The notes: generated from the letters alone by a model not told the origin. 64,000 bases of DNA from Methyloversatilis sp. RAC08 (GCF_001713355.1 NZ_CP016448.1:3348001-3412000), one strand, 5' to 3'. Shown: positions 51,016-61,107, counted from the stretch's first letter. Made by a program: numbers and translations.

Positions 51016-51367
51016 GGAACCGCTGGTCCTGCCAGCGATTCCCGCCAAGCGTTACTTCACGATCGGCGAGGTGAGCGAGCTGTGCGGCGTCAAGCCGCAC
51101 GTGCTTCGCTACTGGGAGCAGGAATTCACACAGCTCAAGCCGGTGAAGCGACGCGGCAACCGGCGTTACTACCAGCATCACGAAGTGCTGCTGGTTCGCC
51201 GTATCCGCCAGCTCCTCTACGAAGAAGGCTTCACCATCAGCGGTGCACGCAACCGTCTCGACGATTCCGATCCTCGCGCGGGGGCTGCGCCGGTTTCAAC
51301 GGCGAACCACGTCGACGTGGCAGAGTTGCGTGCGGCACTTCAGGAAATTCTCGATCTGCTCGCGTGA
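50999..51367 (+). CDS. MerR-family transcriptional regulator
   Basis: 122 residues. The winged helix is [27 protein letters not shown], followed by [29 protein letters not shown], so this is the CarA/MlrA-like subgroup without a metal-binding C-terminus. It always follows ihfA in betaproteobacteria; the target is unknown. Confidence 0.92.
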   Translation: METTSKEPLVLPAIPAKRYFTIGEVSELCGVKPHVLRYWEQEFTQLKPVKRRGNRRYYQHHEVLLVRRIRQLLYEEGFTISGARNRLDDSDPRAGAAPVSTANHVDVAELRAALQEILDLLA

Positions 51368-51420
51368 CGCGAGCTTGCCGATTTTTGCGGGGCTTTCGGC
51401 TCAAGTCAGCCTGCCCCTGA

Positions 51421-51426
51421 TATAAT
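51421..51426 (+). promoter_or_regulatory. -10 box of tRNA-Pro promoter
   Basis: A perfect TATAAT 13 bases before the tRNA. The -35 region is weak. Confidence 0.6.
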
Positions 51427-51437
51427 TTTGAGCTGAG

Positions 51438-51515
<78 letters not shown>

Positions 51516-51599
51516 ATTCTTCTTGCTTCAATCTGCTGTGGCTCATTCGTTGCGACATCGGTTGCAACATCGCGCCGCAACATTCGCCCTCCGTTTCCC

Positions 51600-52343
51600 A
51601 TGCGCATTCTGTTGTCCAACGACGACGGTTACTTTGCTCCCGGCCTCGAGGCGCTTGCACGGGCTCTCGGCGAGGTTGGAGACGTGACCGTCGTGGCTCC
51701 CGAGGCTGACCGCAGCGGCGCCAGCAACTCCCTGACACTTGACCGTCCGCTCATCCTGCGGCGTGCGCGCAACGGTTTCCATTATGTCAATGGCACGCCG
51801 ACAGACTGCGTTCATCTCGCTGTGACGGGCATGCTCGATCACCTTCCCGACATCGTCGTGTCGGGCATCAATGACGGCGCCAACATGGGCGACGACACGA
51901 TCTATTCGGGTACCGTTGCGGCGGCGACCGAAGGGTTCCTGCTCGGTGTGCCGGCGATCGCCATGTCGATGACGCGCAAGGGCAGCGCGCATTACGATAC
52001 CGCTGCCCGCATTGCGTGCGATCTGGTGCGCCGGCTGACCGACCGTCCCTTTGCAACACCGGTATTGCTCAACGTCAATGTGCCTGATCTTTCATTCGAT
52101 GCGCTCAAAGGCGTACAGGTGACGCGGCTTGGCCGGCGACACAAGGCCGAGCCCGTAGTGCGGACCACCAATCCGCGCAATGAAACCGTCTACTGGGTCG
52201 GCGCTGCAGGTGCGGCTCAGGATGCCGGCGAAGGCACCGATTTTCACGCCACGGCCAATGGATTCGCATCGATCACGCCGCTGCAGATTGACCTGACCCA
52301 CATGGCCCAGATGGGGCAGGTGCGCGACTGGCTGGGCGCATGA
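51600..52343 (+). CDS. surE: 5'/3'-nucleotidase SurE
   Basis: Metal-dependent nucleotidase and exopolyphosphatase of the stationary phase. 247 residues: [19 protein letters not shown] with the metal-binding Asp pair, [17 protein letters not shown], and [22 protein letters not shown]. The stop overlaps pcm by 4 bases. Confidence 0.96.
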   Translation: MRILLSNDDGYFAPGLEALARALGEVGDVTVVAPEADRSGASNSLTLDRPLILRRARNGFHYVNGTPTDCVHLAVTGMLDHLPDIVVSGINDGANMGDDTIYSGTVAAATEGFLLGVPAIAMSMTRKGSAHYDTAARIACDLVRRLTDRPFATPVLLNVNVPDLSFDALKGVQVTRLGRRHKAEPVVRTTNPRNETVYWVGAAGAAQDAGEGTDFHATANGFASITPLQIDLTHMAQMGQVRDWLGA

Positions 52344-52993
52344 CGGCAGCGGACGCAAGTCTGAGCCTGACGCGTGCGCGCGCCCGGATGGTTGAACGGC
52401 TGCGTGTTTCCGGCATCCGCGACGAAGGCGTTCTGGCTGCAATGCAGTCCATACCGCGTCATCAGTTCATCGAAGAGGCACTCGGCACGCGCGCCTACGA
52501 GGACACTGCGCTGCCGCTCGGCTTCCAGCAGACCATTTCGCAGCCCTTTGTCGTCGCACGGATGATTGAACTTCTGCGCGCTGGCGGACGTCCTCTCGGA
52601 AAGACGCTTGAAGTCGGAGCCGGGTGTGGATATCAGGCGGCCGTATTGTCGAAGCTCGCCAGTGACGTGTATGCCATCGAGCGCATTGCGCCACTGCTGG
52701 AACGTGCCAAGCGCAACCTGCGTCCTTTGCGGCTGCCGAATGTTCGCCTGAAACACGCAGATGGCATGATCGGCCTGGCTGCCGAGGCGCCGTTCGATAC
52801 AATCATCGTAGCGGCGGCGGCGGCGGCGGTGCCCAAGGCCTTGCTCGATCAGTTGGCTGAAGGCGGGCGACTCGTGATTCCCGTCGGTACCACCGACCAA
52901 TCGCTGAGATTGATCGAAAGACAGCCGCAGCGCTATGTCGAATCGAAACTGGACGCGGTGCGCTTCGTGCCGCTGTTGCCGGGGGTTGAATGA
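52340..52993 (+). CDS. pcm: protein-L-isoaspartate O-methyltransferase
   Basis: Repairs isoaspartyl residues in aged proteins. 217 residues: [40 protein letters not shown], and SAM motif [18 protein letters not shown]. It is coupled to surE and nlpD by 4-base overlaps, the classical surE-pcm-nlpD-rpoS order. Confidence 0.96.
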   Translation: MTAADASLSLTRARARMVERLRVSGIRDEGVLAAMQSIPRHQFIEEALGTRAYEDTALPLGFQQTISQPFVVARMIELLRAGGRPLGKTLEVGAGCGYQAAVLSKLASDVYAIERIAPLLERAKRNLRPLRLPNVRLKHADGMIGLAAEAPFDTIIVAAAAAAVPKALLDQLAEGGRLVIPVGTTDQSLRLIERQPQRYVESKLDAVRFVPLLPGVE

Positions 52994-53985
52994 ATAGATC
53001 GTTGTTCGCGGTGCCGGTGTTGTGTCTGCTGCTTGCGTCATGCGCAGGCACGCGGCCGGCGCCGGTTGAGGTCCGTCCGCCGGTGGGTGCGCCACCCGCC
53101 GCGGTACCGGCCACGCCCCCCGCTGCGGCCGCCTCCGCACAACGCCCCGGCGTACACATCGTCGCCAAGGGCGACACGCTGTTCAGCATCGCGCTCGAAT
53201 ATGGTCAGGACTGGCGCGATCTGGTGATCTGGAATCGACTCGAAAACCCCAATCTGATCAGGCTCGGGCAGGAACTGCGTGTTGCTGCGCCGGAGGGTGG
53301 CATGGAAACCCGCCCGATCGCCGCGCCGGGCGTTGAATCGCGACCCCTGGACACGCCTGCTCCGAGCGCGCCGGCAGTGACCGAGCCGCTTCCCGCGGCA
53401 GCGGACGCGATGCTCAAGCGCGAGCCGCGCGGCGGCGTTGAACCGTATTCTGAAGCGACACTCGACCGCATTCGTTCGGCCGGGATAACGCCTCAGCCGC
53501 CGGTTGCAGCCGTCGCGGCCACAATGCCCGCTGCGCCGGCGTCAACAGCCGGTGCTGCAGGGGCCGGCGCACCCGCCATCGTGACACCGCCGGACGCCGT
53601 ACGTACGGAAGACGGCGTCGAGTGGAGCTGGCCGGCGAGCGGCCGCATCATCGGACGCTTTGGCGAAGGCAGCAACAAGGGCGTCGATGTTTCGGGTCGT
53701 ACCGGCGACCCGGTTCTGGCAGCTGCCGGCGGTCGCGTGGTGTACGCCGGCGATGCCATGCGCGGTTATGGCAAACTGGTCATCGTCAAGCACGACAATA
53801 CGTTTTTGTCCGCTTACGCGCACAACAGCAAGATACTGGTTCAGGAACGCGACACGGTAAAGCGCGGTCAGCGTATCGCCGAGCTGGGCGACAGCGACAC
53901 CGAAGCCGGCAAGCCCCGTCTGCACTTTGAAATACGGCGCCAGGGCAAGCCCGTCGATCCGATGAAGTATCTGCCACCGAGATAA
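52990..53985 (+). CDS. nlpD: LysM/M23 murein hydrolase activator NlpD
   Basis: 331 residues. The lipoprotein signal is [20 protein letters not shown] (Cys near residue 17), a LysM domain follows ([23 protein letters not shown]), then a long Pro/Ala region and an M23 domain from about residue 215. The first zinc ligand is absent ([14 protein letters not shown] has no His), as in E. coli NlpD, so it is likely an activator of an amidase such as AmiC rather than an enzyme. Confidence 0.94.
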   Translation: MNRSLFAVPVLCLLLASCAGTRPAPVEVRPPVGAPPAAVPATPPAAAASAQRPGVHIVAKGDTLFSIALEYGQDWRDLVIWNRLENPNLIRLGQELRVAAPEGGMETRPIAAPGVESRPLDTPAPSAPAVTEPLPAAADAMLKREPRGGVEPYSEATLDRIRSAGITPQPPVAAVAATMPAAPASTAGAAGAGAPAIVTPPDAVRTEDGVEWSWPASGRIIGRFGEGSNKGVDVSGRTGDPVLAAAGGRVVYAGDAMRGYGKLVIVKHDNTFLSAYAHNSKILVQERDTVKRGQRIAELGDSDTEAGKPRLHFEIRRQGKPVDPMKYLPPR

Positions 53986-53988
53986 TCC

Positions 53989-54942
53989 ATGTCCGATCTT
54001 TCGCAACCCGAAGACGCCGAACCGGCTGAGCCCGTCGACGACGATGCCGTCGCGGGCGAGCTGGATGGCGTCGAGGTCGCGTCCGAGCCGGTCGAAGCGC
54101 CCGAGGCGGAATTCCTCGGCGATGCCACCCAGCTCTACCTGAACGAGATAGGTGCCAACCCGCTGCTGACGCCGGAGGAAGAACTCGCCCTGTCGCGCCG
54201 CGTGCGCCTGGGTGATTTCGAAGCGCGCCAGACCATGATCGAGCGCAACCTGCGCCTGGTCGTGAACATCGCAAAGCACTATCTGAACCGCGGCATGCCG
54301 CTGCTCGACCTCGTGGAAGAGGGCAATCTCGGCCTGATCCACGCGCTGGAAAAGTTCGATCCGGAACGCGGTTTCCGCTTCTCCACCTACGCCACGTGGT
54401 GGATACGGCAGAACATCGAGCGCGCGATCATGAACCAGTCGCGCACCATCCGGCTGCCGGTACACGTGGTGAAGGAACTGAACCAGGTGCTGCGCGCCAT
54501 GCGCAATCTGGAGGCGCGCAGCGGTGGCGATTGCTGTGCCGAGGACATCGCAACCTTGCTCGCCAAGCCGGTCGAGGACGTGCGGCACATTCTGTCGTTG
54601 AACGAGCACACGGCTTCGCTCGATGCACCGCTCGACATCGATCCGTCGCTTTCGATCGGCGAGTCGCTCGCCGACGACAATCAGGAAGGGCCTGAGGAGC
54701 AGATCCAGAACGCAGAGATCGGCAGCCTGGTGCAGGCCTGGATCGCCCAGCTCAACGACAAGCAGCGCACGGTGATCGAGTATCGCTACGGCATCAACAA
54801 CCGCGAGATCGCCACCCTGGAAGAACTGGCAGACCAGCTGAGCCTGACGCGCGAGCGGGTGCGCCAGATCCAGCTCGAGGCGCTCGCCCAGCTGCGCAAG
54901 ATCCTGCGTCGGGCGGGTGTGTCGCGCGACGTGCTGCTGTAG
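53989..54942 (+). CDS. rpoS: RNA polymerase sigma factor RpoS
   Basis: Stationary-phase and stress sigma factor, 317 residues. An acidic N-terminus is followed by region 1.2 ([19 protein letters not shown]), region 2 ([19 protein letters not shown]), region 3 and region 4 ([23 protein letters not shown]). It starts 3 bases after nlpD; as in other proteobacteria a main rpoS promoter may lie inside nlpD. Confidence 0.96.
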   Translation: MSDLSQPEDAEPAEPVDDDAVAGELDGVEVASEPVEAPEAEFLGDATQLYLNEIGANPLLTPEEELALSRRVRLGDFEARQTMIERNLRLVVNIAKHYLNRGMPLLDLVEEGNLGLIHALEKFDPERGFRFSTYATWWIRQNIERAIMNQSRTIRLPVHVVKELNQVLRAMRNLEARSGGDCCAEDIATLLAKPVEDVRHILSLNEHTASLDAPLDIDPSLSIGESLADDNQEGPEEQIQNAEIGSLVQAWIAQLNDKQRTVIEYRYGINNREIATLEELADQLSLTRERVRQIQLEALAQLRKILRRAGVSRDVLL

Positions 54943-54972
54943 ACGTCGACCTCGGCGTCTGTCCGCGCTGCC

Positions 54973-55167
54973 GGCTTTGCATAGCCGGCCCGTTCAGCAG
55001 GCGCAGCGCAATGCGCTGCGAAACCCCAGAGCTCGGGAGGCTGGCTTTGCACAGCCGGCCCGTTCAGCAGGCGCAGCGCAATGCGCTGCGAAACCCCAGA
55101 GCTTGGGAGGCTGGCTTTGCACAGCCAGCCCGTTCAGCAGGCGCAGCGCAATGCGCTGCGAAACCCC
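54973..55167. repeat. 70-bp tandem repeat array, 2.8 copies
   Basis: Units start at 54973, 55043 and 55113 with period exactly 70. Each carries an inverted pair GGCT...AGCC and a 9-base palindrome CGCAGCGCAATGCGCTGCG. Copies differ at few sites (for example CATAGCCGG, CACAGCCGG, CACAGCCAG). It fills the gap between convergent rpoS and fliR, and may act as a terminator or REP-like element. Confidence 0.85.
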
Positions 55168-55171
55168 TGCT

Positions 55172-55945
55172 TCACCCCATTGCGAGTTGGGCTACTGTTT
55201 CGAGTCCGTACTCGAACATGCGCTGCATCGCCGGTGCGATGAAGGACAGTGACAACATCAGCATCACGAAGCCGGCGATCAGCGTCACCGGAAAGCCGAT
55301 GGCGAACAGGTTCAGCGCCGGTGCGGCGCGCGTGAGCACGGCCAGTGCGATATTCACCACCAGCAGCGCCGCGATCAACGGCAGCGCCAGCATCAGGCCG
55401 GCGGAAAACACCGTGCTGCCCCAGCGCGCGATGGCCAGCCAGCCATTGGCCGGGAAGAGGTCGGCACCGACCGGCCACCACTCGAAGCTGTTGCCCAGCA
55501 CAGCCAGCAGCATCAGATGGCCATTGATCGACAGGAAGATCAGTGTCGCCATCAGACCGAGGAATTCCGCGATGATCGGTGACTGCGACGCATTGTCCGG
55601 GTCGTAGAACATCGCAAAGCCCAGACCCATCTGCAGGCCGATCAGCTCGCCAGCCAGATCGACCGCCGCGAACACGATGCGTATCGTGAAGCCGAGCGCG
55701 ATGCCGATCAGCATCTGTTGCACCAGCGCCATCGTGCCCGGCCATGTTCCTACACTGAGCCCGGACGGCGGAAGAGTGGGCACGATCGCGAAGGTGATCA
55801 GCAGGCCGAGCGCGAGTCGGGCGCGCATGACGAAGGCGCGATTGCTGAAAACCGGTGCCGCGGCGATGAGCCCCATCACCCGCGCCAGCGGAAACAGGAA
55901 ACTCGCCATCCACAGGTCGAGCTGGGCGGCGGTGACCGAAATCAT
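55172..55945 (-). CDS. fliR: flagellar type III export protein FliR
   Basis: 257-residue inner-membrane protein of the export gate, with about six hydrophobic segments. LDLWMASFLFPLARVMGLIAAAPVFSN is typical of the N-terminus, with QMGLGFAMFYDPDN in the middle. Last gene of the fliOPQR group. Confidence 0.93.
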   Translation of the reverse strand: MISVTAAQLDLWMASFLFPLARVMGLIAAAPVFSNRAFVMRARLALGLLITFAIVPTLPPSGLSVGTWPGTMALVQQMLIGIALGFTIRIVFAAVDLAGELIGLQMGLGFAMFYDPDNASQSPIIAEFLGLMATLIFLSINGHLMLLAVLGNSFEWWPVGADLFPANGWLAIARWGSTVFSAGLMLALPLIAALLVVNIALAVLTRAAPALNLFAIGFPVTLIAGFVMLMLSLSFIAPAMQRMFEYGLETVAQLAMG

Positions 55946-55952
55946 TCAGTAA

Positions 55953-56222
55953 TTAGCCGAGCAGCGACGGGATCGACGAATACAGCCGGCGCATGTAGTC
56001 GGTCATGATGGTGATCATCCACGGGCCGCCGATCACCAGCACGGCGAATACCGCGATCAGCTTAGGGATGAACGAAAGCGTCATTTCGTTTACTTGCGTC
56101 GCAGCCTGGAAGATGCTGACGATCAGGCCGGTGATCAGTGCCGCGCCCAGCATCGGTGCGGACACGAGGAGCAGGGTTTCGACGGCGTGACGGCCGATGT
56201 CGACGACGGTGGTGGGCGTCAT
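55953..56222 (-). CDS. fliQ: flagellar type III export protein FliQ
   Basis: 89 residues, two helices (LLLVSAPMLGAALITGLIVSIFQA and LIAVFAVLVIGGPWMI) with TQVNEMTLSFIPKL between. The ATG at 56222 matches family length; the longer frame upstream overlaps fliP. Confidence 0.94.
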   Translation of the reverse strand: MTPTTVVDIGRHAVETLLLVSAPMLGAALITGLIVSIFQAATQVNEMTLSFIPKLIAVFAVLVIGGPWMITIMTDYMRRLYSSIPSLLG

Positions 56223-56235
56223 GGTGCGCAGTCCT

Positions 56236-56988
56236 TCATATCTGGCCGAAACTGGAAACAAGCGTGCCGAGGATGAGGTTCCAGCCATCCACCAGCACGA
56301 ACAGCATGAGCTTGAACGGCAGCGACACGATGACCGGCGACATCATCATCATGCCCATCGACATCAGCACCGAGGCGACCACCATGTCGATGATGATGAA
56401 GGGGATGAAAATGATGAAGCCGATCTGGAAGGCCGTCTTCAACTCTGACGTGACGTAGGCGGGCACGACCACGCGCATCGGCAGCTGCTCCGAATTGGCG
56501 ACCTTGGGTGTGTTCGACAGGCGCATGAACAGCTCGATGTCCGGCTCGCGCACCTGCTTCAGCATGAAGGTTTTCAGCGGTTTGGCGCCCGCGTCCAGCG
56601 CCTGTTCGAAGCCGATGCGGTTCTCGCTCAGCGGCAGATAGGCCTCGGCGTAGATCTTTTCGCCGACCGGCGCCATGATGAAAAAGCTCAGGAACAGCGC
56701 CAGCCCGATCAGCACCTGGTTGGGCGGACTGGTCTGCGTGCCCATGGCCTGACGCAACAGCGACAGCACGATGATGATGCGGGTGAAGCTGGTCATCATC
56801 AGCATGACCGCCGGCAGGAAGGACAGGCTGGTCAGCAGCAGCAGGGTCTGGATGGATAGTGACCAGTTGGTGCCGCCGCCATCTGCCGGCGTACTGGTCA
56901 GTGCGGGCAGGGCTTGTGCCCACGTATCCGGGGCCGCGATGCCGCCCAGTGCGGCAAGCCCCAGTGCCGGAAGCAGGCGTCGCGTCAT
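56236..56988 (-). CDS. fliP: flagellar type III export protein FliP
   Basis: 250 residues. A signal peptide (LLPALGLAALGGIAAPDTWA) precedes membrane helices; SFTRIIIVLSLLRQAMGTQ and PPNQVLIGLALFLSFFIM are hallmark sequences. The ATG at 56988 overlaps the fliO stop by 4 bases. Confidence 0.95.
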   Translation of the reverse strand: MTRRLLPALGLAALGGIAAPDTWAQALPALTSTPADGGGTNWSLSIQTLLLLTSLSFLPAVMLMMTSFTRIIIVLSLLRQAMGTQTSPPNQVLIGLALFLSFFIMAPVGEKIYAEAYLPLSENRIGFEQALDAGAKPLKTFMLKQVREPDIELFMRLSNTPKVANSEQLPMRVVVPAYVTSELKTAFQIGFIIFIPFIIIDMVVASVLMSMGMMMMSPVIVSLPFKLMLFVLVDGWNLILGTLVSSFGQI

Positions 56989-57404
56989 GATCGACCTGCT
57001 TTCAACTTCGCCAGCAGGGCACCGAAGTCTGCAGCGACCGGCTTTGCATCGGTACCGGCCGGACTGATTTCTCCGCGCGGCAGCGTTGCGATGCCGGTAA
57101 CCGAGCCAGGTGCCACGCCGACCACCAGCCAGTGTTCGCCGATTTCCAGCAGGACCACGCGTTCGCGCGATCCCACCGCGATGCCTCCAACGGTGCGGAT
57201 CGGTGCGCTGCCGGTCAGGCGACCGCCGGACAGGCGGCGCAGCAGCCACAGCACGGCGAACAGTGTCGCCAGCACGACACCGAGCGCGCCGACCATCTGC
57301 ATGACTGCACCGGCGCCGCTGGCCGGCGCCGCAGTGGCCGCCGGCTCCGCAGCCTGAAGCAGGCCGGTGGAACAAAGAAGCAAAAGCGAGAGCCAAGTTT
57401 TCAT
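56985..57404 (-). CDS. fliO: flagellar biosynthesis protein FliO
   Basis: 139 residues: a signal-like start (LSLLLLCSTGLLQAAE), a membrane helix (VGALGVVLATLFAVLWLLRRL) and a cytoplasmic domain with GGIAVGSRERVVLLEIGEHWLVVGV. FliO assists assembly of FliP. It leads the fliOPQR group. Confidence 0.9.
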   Translation of the reverse strand: MKTWLSLLLLCSTGLLQAAEPAATAAPASGAGAVMQMVGALGVVLATLFAVLWLLRRLSGGRLTGSAPIRTVGGIAVGSRERVVLLEIGEHWLVVGVAPGSVTGIATLPRGEISPAGTDAKPVAADFGALLAKLKAGRS

Positions 57405-57652
57405 GCGCCAAGGCTAGCGCCCGGCAGCACTCGTTCAGCGCGGGAATAGATCGGTTTTAGGGCGGCAATTTCTGCCGCACGACATCCGGCTTCGTGCGCA
57501 GCACGGCAGCATCGTTACGCATTGCCCGCCAGTCGTTGAACGTATCGCCAATGCTGGTGCCAAAAATCTTGAAATTCAGCAAGTGAAGACATGTTGATCA
57601 CGATCTCGACGGCTGCAGACACTGCTCCGGACCATACCGGTAATACCCTCCC

Positions 57653-58537
57653 ATGACGTCAGACCACTCCGGCCCGGATCGCCCCGTGCTCGCCCCGCAG
57701 ACTTTGATGCGAGCGCTTGAGCAGAGCCATGAGGTGAAGGAAAAAGTCGAAGTCTGTGCTGATGAGCTCGGCACGGCGAATCAGGCCGTCAAGGCGAAGA
57801 TCGCAGGCGGCGCAACGACTTTGCCGGCCCGCGAGGCGCTGGAGGACAGCCAGACAGTCGAAATCAAGGTACAGGCGTTCGCGGGTGACCTTCATGAAGT
57901 GACGGATACGCTGGCCCAGGGCATCGATGACCTGAAGGATGTCGAAGCCGCGTTGATGCAGTCCAGGGAAGCGTTGATCGAGTCGGAAGCCGCCCTGGCC
58001 GTTTCGCAGCAGGGTGAAAAGAAGGCGAGGTTCGAGGGGATGCACGACCCGCGGACGGGCTTGCCTAACCGCACTCTGTTCGATGACCGCCTTGCGCAGG
58101 CCATTTCGCTCGCCGAACGCCATGGCTGGACCCTGGCCGTCATGTTTCTCGATCTTGACCATTTCAAGGCTGTGAATGACGCGCACGGGCACGCCGCTGG
58201 CGACCGCGTGCTGGAGGAGATCGCGCGTCGGCTGATCGAACACTGTCGCGATGAAGACTCGGTATGCCGCAACGGGGGGGATGAGTTCCTCTATCTGCTC
58301 ATGAACCCCCAGGGCCGGGAAAACATCGAGCGCGTGGCCAGCATGGTACTGGCGAATCTGGGCGCTCCGATCGACATGGATGACCTGCAGCTGATCATCA
58401 CGCCGAGCATCGGGATTGCGCTCTATCCGGAGCATGGCGGAACCCCTGAGCAATTGATCCGGCTTGCCGATGCCGCCATGTATCGGGCAAAGCGGACAGG
58501 GAGCGGCTTTGCGATCGCCGACGCCGCCGGGCAGTAG
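57653..58537 (+). CDS. diguanylate cyclase (GGDEF domain protein)
   Basis: 294 residues. About 125 N-terminal residues are helical and coiled-coil-like without a recognisable sensor domain. A GGDEF domain follows: DPRTGLPNRTLFDDRL, then MFLDLDHFKAVNDAHGHAAGD and CRNGGDEFLYLL, with an intact GGDEF motif, so it probably makes c-di-GMP from GTP. There is no clear RxxD inhibitory site. It is inserted, in opposite orientation, between fliO and fliN, and may tune motility. The 248-base gap before it holds no other gene. Confidence 0.88.
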   Translation: MTSDHSGPDRPVLAPQTLMRALEQSHEVKEKVEVCADELGTANQAVKAKIAGGATTLPAREALEDSQTVEIKVQAFAGDLHEVTDTLAQGIDDLKDVEAALMQSREALIESEAALAVSQQGEKKARFEGMHDPRTGLPNRTLFDDRLAQAISLAERHGWTLAVMFLDLDHFKAVNDAHGHAAGDRVLEEIARRLIEHCRDEDSVCRNGGDEFLYLLMNPQGRENIERVASMVLANLGAPIDMDDLQLIITPSIGIALYPEHGGTPEQLIRLADAAMYRAKRTGSGFAIADAAGQ

Positions 58538-58624
58538 TAGGCATTCCCCGACGAGCGCGCGCAGGCCGCTGTCCGGCGGAGCTTTCCTTGCGCTGGCGCG
58601 TGTGCCCCGAACCGACTGTGCCGG

Positions 58625-58816
58625 TTACCGTTTGCCGAGCGCTTCTTCGATGCGCTTGTCGGTCTTGTATTGACTCAGCGCATAGACCGCCCACAGCGCA
58701 GCCGGTATCCAGCCGATCAGCGTCAGCTGCAGGATGAGGCAAACCACGCCGGCGATCGGGCGACCGATGGTGAAGAAGACCATGAAGGGCAGAAAGATGG
58801 CGAGCAGCAGTCGCAT
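58625..58816 (-). CDS. Pmp3/YqaE-family small membrane protein
   Basis: 63 residues with two membrane helices: LLLAIFLPFMVFFTIGRPIAGVVCLILQ and IGWIPAALWAVYALSQY. It resembles the UPF0057/Pmp3 family, which in yeast influences membrane potential. Met at 58816 matches the family; the longer frame is unlikely. It is convergent with the GGDEF gene. Confidence 0.82.
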   Translation of the reverse strand: MRLLLAIFLPFMVFFTIGRPIAGVVCLILQLTLIGWIPAALWAVYALSQYKTDKRIEEALGKR

Positions 58817-58922
58817 GACGGCTCCGTGAAAAGAGGGGACGGCTAACGATACCATCCGTTGTGCAGCCCGCGAATCGCCGCGGCGTCAGCCTCCCGTACT
58901 TGCCGTGACGGTGGGCACCGAC

Positions 58923-58956
58923 AAAAAAAGAGCGACGCCAAGGCATCGCTCTTTTT
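58923..58956 (-). terminator. intrinsic terminator of the fliLMN transcript
   Basis: On the minus strand AAGAGCGATGCC and GGCGTCGCTCTT form a stem with one mismatch and run into seven T. It lies 50 bases after fliN and cuts it off from the Pmp3 gene. Confidence 0.8.
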
Positions 58957-59006
58957 CATTCTCCAGCCGGATTCGGACCGATCTCCGGTTCGAGCGGGAG
59001 CATTCG

Positions 59007-59450
59007 TCAGCGCTTCAGTTTCTTCATCCGTTCGGCTGGCGTGATGATGTCGGTCAGGCGAATGCCGAACTTTTCGTTCACCACCACCACTTCGCCCTGC
59101 GCGATCAGCGTCCCGTTGACCAGCACGTCCATCGGCTCGCCGGCCATGCCGTCCAGTTCCACCACCGAACCGTGGCCCAGTTGCAGCAGATTCCGGATCG
59201 AAATCTTGGTGCGTCCCAGTTCCACCGTCAGCTGGACCGGGATGTCGAGAATCATTTCGAAGTCGCGCAGCCCTTCGGATGACTTGTTCGCCGCATCACC
59301 GAACTGCTGGAAGATGTTGGCTGGCTGGACATCCTTGGCCGCTTCTCCGTCGAGTGCGGCAAGCGCATCGTCGGCCGTGGTCTGCTCGGACATTGCAGCG
59401 GCCCAGTCGTCCTCGCTGACCTGCTCTTCGGCTTCAGCCAGATCACTCAT
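59007..59450 (-). CDS. fliN: flagellar motor switch protein FliN
   Basis: 147 residues. An acidic N-terminal extension of about 65 residues precedes the SpoA domain: MILDIPVQLTVELGRTKISIRNLL, GSVVELDGMAGEPMDVLVNG. It forms the C-ring with FliM. Its start overlaps the fliM stop by 4 bases. Confidence 0.95.
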   Translation of the reverse strand: MSDLAEAEEQVSEDDWAAAMSEQTTADDALAALDGEAAKDVQPANIFQQFGDAANKSSEGLRDFEMILDIPVQLTVELGRTKISIRNLLQLGHGSVVELDGMAGEPMDVLVNGTLIAQGEVVVVNEKFGIRLTDIITPAERMKKLKR

Positions 59451-60472
59451 GATGGTTCCTCACCCTTTTTCTTGCCCTGCACGTTCAGGGCGTGTTCGAT
59501 CAATTCTTCCTCGCCGGCCATGAAGCGCTCGATCTTCAGCGCATAACGGCCGCCCTGTATGCCGTACTTGCATTCCAGAACCGGAATGCCATCGACCTCG
59601 GCCTGCACGGTGTCTGAAATGGTTATCGGAATGATGTCGCCAACCTTTAGGTTGTTCAGGCCGCCCAGGGTCAGAGAGCCGCCGCCCAGCTGGACGTTCA
59701 GTTCCACCGCGGCATCCTGTACCTGACGGGTGAGCAGGTTGATCCACCGGTTGTCCGAACTGACGCTGTCGCTCTGCATCGATGAATTCAGCGTGTCGCG
59801 CAGCGGCTCGACCATCGAATATGGCAGGCAGATGTGCATTTCCGCCGACACACCGCCGAGTTCCAGCGTGAAGGTCGCCGCCACGACGATTTCCGACGGC
59901 GTGGCGATATTGGCGAACTGCGAATTCATTTCCGAGCGCACGTACTCGAAATTGATCTTGAAAACAGGCTCCCACGACCGTTCGTACTCGGCGAAGAACA
60001 CTTCCAGCAGACCCTGGATGATGCGTTGTTCGGTTGGCGTGAAGTCACGCCCCTCGACCCGGGTGTGGAATCGCCCGTCACCGCCGAACATGTTGTCGAT
60101 GACCAGAAAGACGAGGTTCGGATCGAACACCACCAGCCCCGTGCCGCGCAGCGGTTTGACCTGTACCAGATTCAGATTGGTCGGCACGACCAGGTTGCGG
60201 ATGAATTCGGAATACTTTTGCAGCCGGATCGGGCCGAGCGAAATTTCGGCGCTGCGCTGCATGAAATTGAACAGGCCGATGCGCAGATAGCGGGCAAAAC
60301 GCTCGTGTATCAGCTCCAGCGTGGGCATACGCCCGCGCACGATTCTTTCCTGGGTGCCGAGGTTGTACGGGCGTACGCCGCTCGTGTCTTCGACTTCGGC
60401 TACATCGTCGGCTTCGCCAGTGACGCCCTTGAGCAGGGCATCAACCTCCTCCTGGGAAAGAAAATCGGACAT
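59447..60472 (-). CDS. fliM: flagellar motor switch protein FliM
   Basis: 341 residues. The CheY-binding N-terminus is DFLSQEEVDALLKGV; the middle domain contains LELIHERFARYLRIGL and the C-terminus is an SpoA domain (DAAVELNVQLGGGSLTLGGL). It is part of fliLMN. Confidence 0.95.
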   Translation of the reverse strand: MSDFLSQEEVDALLKGVTGEADDVAEVEDTSGVRPYNLGTQERIVRGRMPTLELIHERFARYLRIGLFNFMQRSAEISLGPIRLQKYSEFIRNLVVPTNLNLVQVKPLRGTGLVVFDPNLVFLVIDNMFGGDGRFHTRVEGRDFTPTEQRIIQGLLEVFFAEYERSWEPVFKINFEYVRSEMNSQFANIATPSEIVVAATFTLELGGVSAEMHICLPYSMVEPLRDTLNSSMQSDSVSSDNRWINLLTRQVQDAAVELNVQLGGGSLTLGGLNNLKVGDIIPITISDTVQAEVDGIPVLECKYGIQGGRYALKIERFMAGEEELIEHALNVQGKKKGEEPS

Positions 60473-60501
60473 CGCGTTTCCTCGCGGCGACCGGCCTGGG
60501 C

Positions 60502-61107
60502 CTACTGGACGATGAAGGACGTGAACAACACGGCCTCCACGGGTCCGACAGGCTCTTCCGGTTCGCCCTTCTTGTTGGTCGGTACTTCGCCAACGATGGC
60601 GTTGATGGAATTCCTCATTTCGCCTGCAAGTGCTTCCCGGCCTGCTGTCGTACCCAGCTCCGACGCCTTCTTGCCGGACAGCAGCATCAGCACATGGTGG
60701 CGGATCTCCGGCATGTACGCCTTCAGGTTGTCGGCGGCAGGCTGTTCTTCGACCTTGACCGAGGCCTTGACCTGCAGGTATTGATCGACCTGCGTTTCCG
60801 GCGCCAGATTGACCGTGAAGGGGTCGAGTTCCACGAACACGGGGGGCAGGCCCTTGGCTTCCGCTTCCTTCTTCTTCTTGAGCTTGGCTTTTTTGGCGGC
60901 GAGGGCCTTGGCGTCCGGGTCTTCCTCGCTCATTTCGTCGGCGTGCTCGTCGTCGCCCTCTTCGGCATGACTGCCGGACATCATGAACATGGCGGCGGCA
61001 CCGCCGACGACGACCAGCAGCACGACGGCAAGGATGATGAAGAGCATTTTCTTGCTCTTCTTGGGGGCGTCGGCGGCGACGTCGTCTGCGGTGGCGGCTT
61101 TTGCCAT
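60502..61107 (-). CDS. fliL: flagellar basal body-associated protein FliL
   Basis: 201 residues with one N-terminal membrane helix (MLFIILAVVLLVVVGGAAAMFM), an acidic His-containing linker (EEGDDEHADEMSEEDPD), a Lys-rich run (KKAKLKKKKEAEAK) and the FliL domain from about residue 90. It supports the stator. Confidence 0.9.
   Translation of the reverse strand: MAKAATADDVAADAPKKSKKMLFIILAVVLLVVVGGAAAMFMMSGSHAEEGDDEHADEMSEEDPDAKALAAKKAKLKKKKEAEAKGLPPVFVELDPFTVNLAPETQVDQYLQVKASVKVEEQPAADNLKAYMPEIRHHVLMLLSGKKASELGTTAGREALAGEMRNSINAIVGEVPTNKKGEPEEPVGPVEAVLFTSFIVQ

Noticed and set aside
54973-55167. A CRISPR array
   Set aside because: Units are 70 bases in direct tandem without distinct spacers and there are no cas genes nearby.
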